From Pseudomonadota bacterium (GTDB lineage Bacteria > Pseudomonadota > Gammaproteobacteria > Burkholderiales > Burkholderiaceae_C), in the NCBI GenBank assembly GCA_030918015.1, contig JAUPTP010000171.1, positions 1 to 5,870 on the forward strand: a stretch of DNA of 5,870 nt, read 5' to 3'. Both the position numbers and the translations under genes were made by a program. The notes beneath the pieces were generated by a model. The model was given only the letters and a program-made list of their open reading frames with translations. It was not told the origin of the DNA and made no database searches. Below, piece after piece: positions 5,672 through 5,870 of this stretch (positions within the stretch are counted from its first letter, which is position 1; every line of letters starts with the position of its first letter).

Positions 5672-5870
5672 TCAGCGCGCCGACAGCGTCAGGCCGACCT
5701 GCGGCGTCCAGCCGGCCTGTCCAGCCAGCAGCTTCGGCGCGGCGACGAAGACCCGCTCGTTGGCCAGGCCACGCTCGCGCAGCGCGTCGCGCACCGCCTC
5801 GGCGCGCGCGGTGGCCAGCTCGCGCCAGTCCTCGTCGTCGACCGGCTCGGCCGCGGCCAGCGCGGCGGTG
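5672..5870 (-). CDS. C-terminal end of a DUF748-like (AsmA-related) protein, partial
   Basis: The - strand frame ending in TGA at 5672-5674 is open to the window edge, giving 65 residues; the 5' end lies outside. The visible part contains D-W-R-E-L-A-T-A-R-A-E-A-V-R-D-A-L at 14-30, then G-L-A-N-E-R-V-F-V-A-A-P-K-L at 34-47, then G-W-T-P-Q-V-G-L-T-L at 53-62. The pattern of a helix with A-R-A-x-A-V-R-D-x-L, a G-(L/V)-x-x-x-R-(V/L)-F strand, and a final W-(T/S)-P-x-V-x-L-x-L strand is what I recall from the ends of large DUF748 proteins. It is also faintly like the OmpA C-terminal fold, where an R-A-x-x-V helix precedes a short beta-strand. DUF748 proteins are large inner-membrane-anchored AsmA-like proteins, thought to act in the envelope. 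The assignment rests on 65 residues only. The small membrane protein gene follows by 28 nt. Confidence 0.6.
   Translation of the reverse strand, partial: TAALAAAEPVDDEDWRELATARAEAVRDALRERGLANERVFVAAPKLLAGQAGWTPQVGLTLSAR

Overview
The window reads as chromosomal DNA from a high-GC (roughly 70% by eye) proteobacterium. Protein similarity recalled from memory and the strong G/C third-position bias suggest a betaproteobacterium of the Burkholderiales (Leptothrix, Rubrivivax or Roseateles type). No RNA genes, insertion sequences, CRISPR arrays or phage genes were seen. Five complete genes and one partial gene fill nearly the whole window, and no gene-free gap exceeds about 120 bases.

Left part, + strand: a small inner-membrane protein with two YiaA/YiaB-type units (117-608). 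It is followed by a two-gene unit overlapping by ATGA: a short exported hydrophobic protein of unknown function (668-1111) and a DUF2145 protein with a signal peptide (1108-1911). The small gene has its own strong ribosome binding site 59 nt after the first stop, so all three may be co-transcribed, but only the last two are clearly coupled.

Centre, + strand: after a 111-nt gap with an AT-rich island and a small hairpin comes a fusion of an LplT-like MFS transporter to a PlsC-type acyltransferase (2023-3999). By analogy with LplT/Aas it probably moves lysophospholipid across the inner membrane and re-acylates it. Its stop overlaps, again by ATGA, the start of a CelD/BioF2-like GNAT-fold acyltransferase (3996-5135).

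Right part, - strand: a small membrane protein of unknown function (5155-5643), preceded by the 3' end of a gene whose C-terminus resembles DUF748 (AsmA-like envelope) proteins (5672-5870). This pair converges on the acyltransferase operon. The two stop codons are 19 nt apart and both lie inside one 43-nt near-perfect inverted repeat.

Overall this is an envelope-oriented neighbourhood: membrane, exported and lipid-modifying proteins. The least understood parts are the exported-protein/DUF2145 pair, the job of the GNAT protein coupled to the transporter-acyltransferase fusion, and the convergent hairpin. Nothing here is a clear mobile, defence or biosynthetic system.
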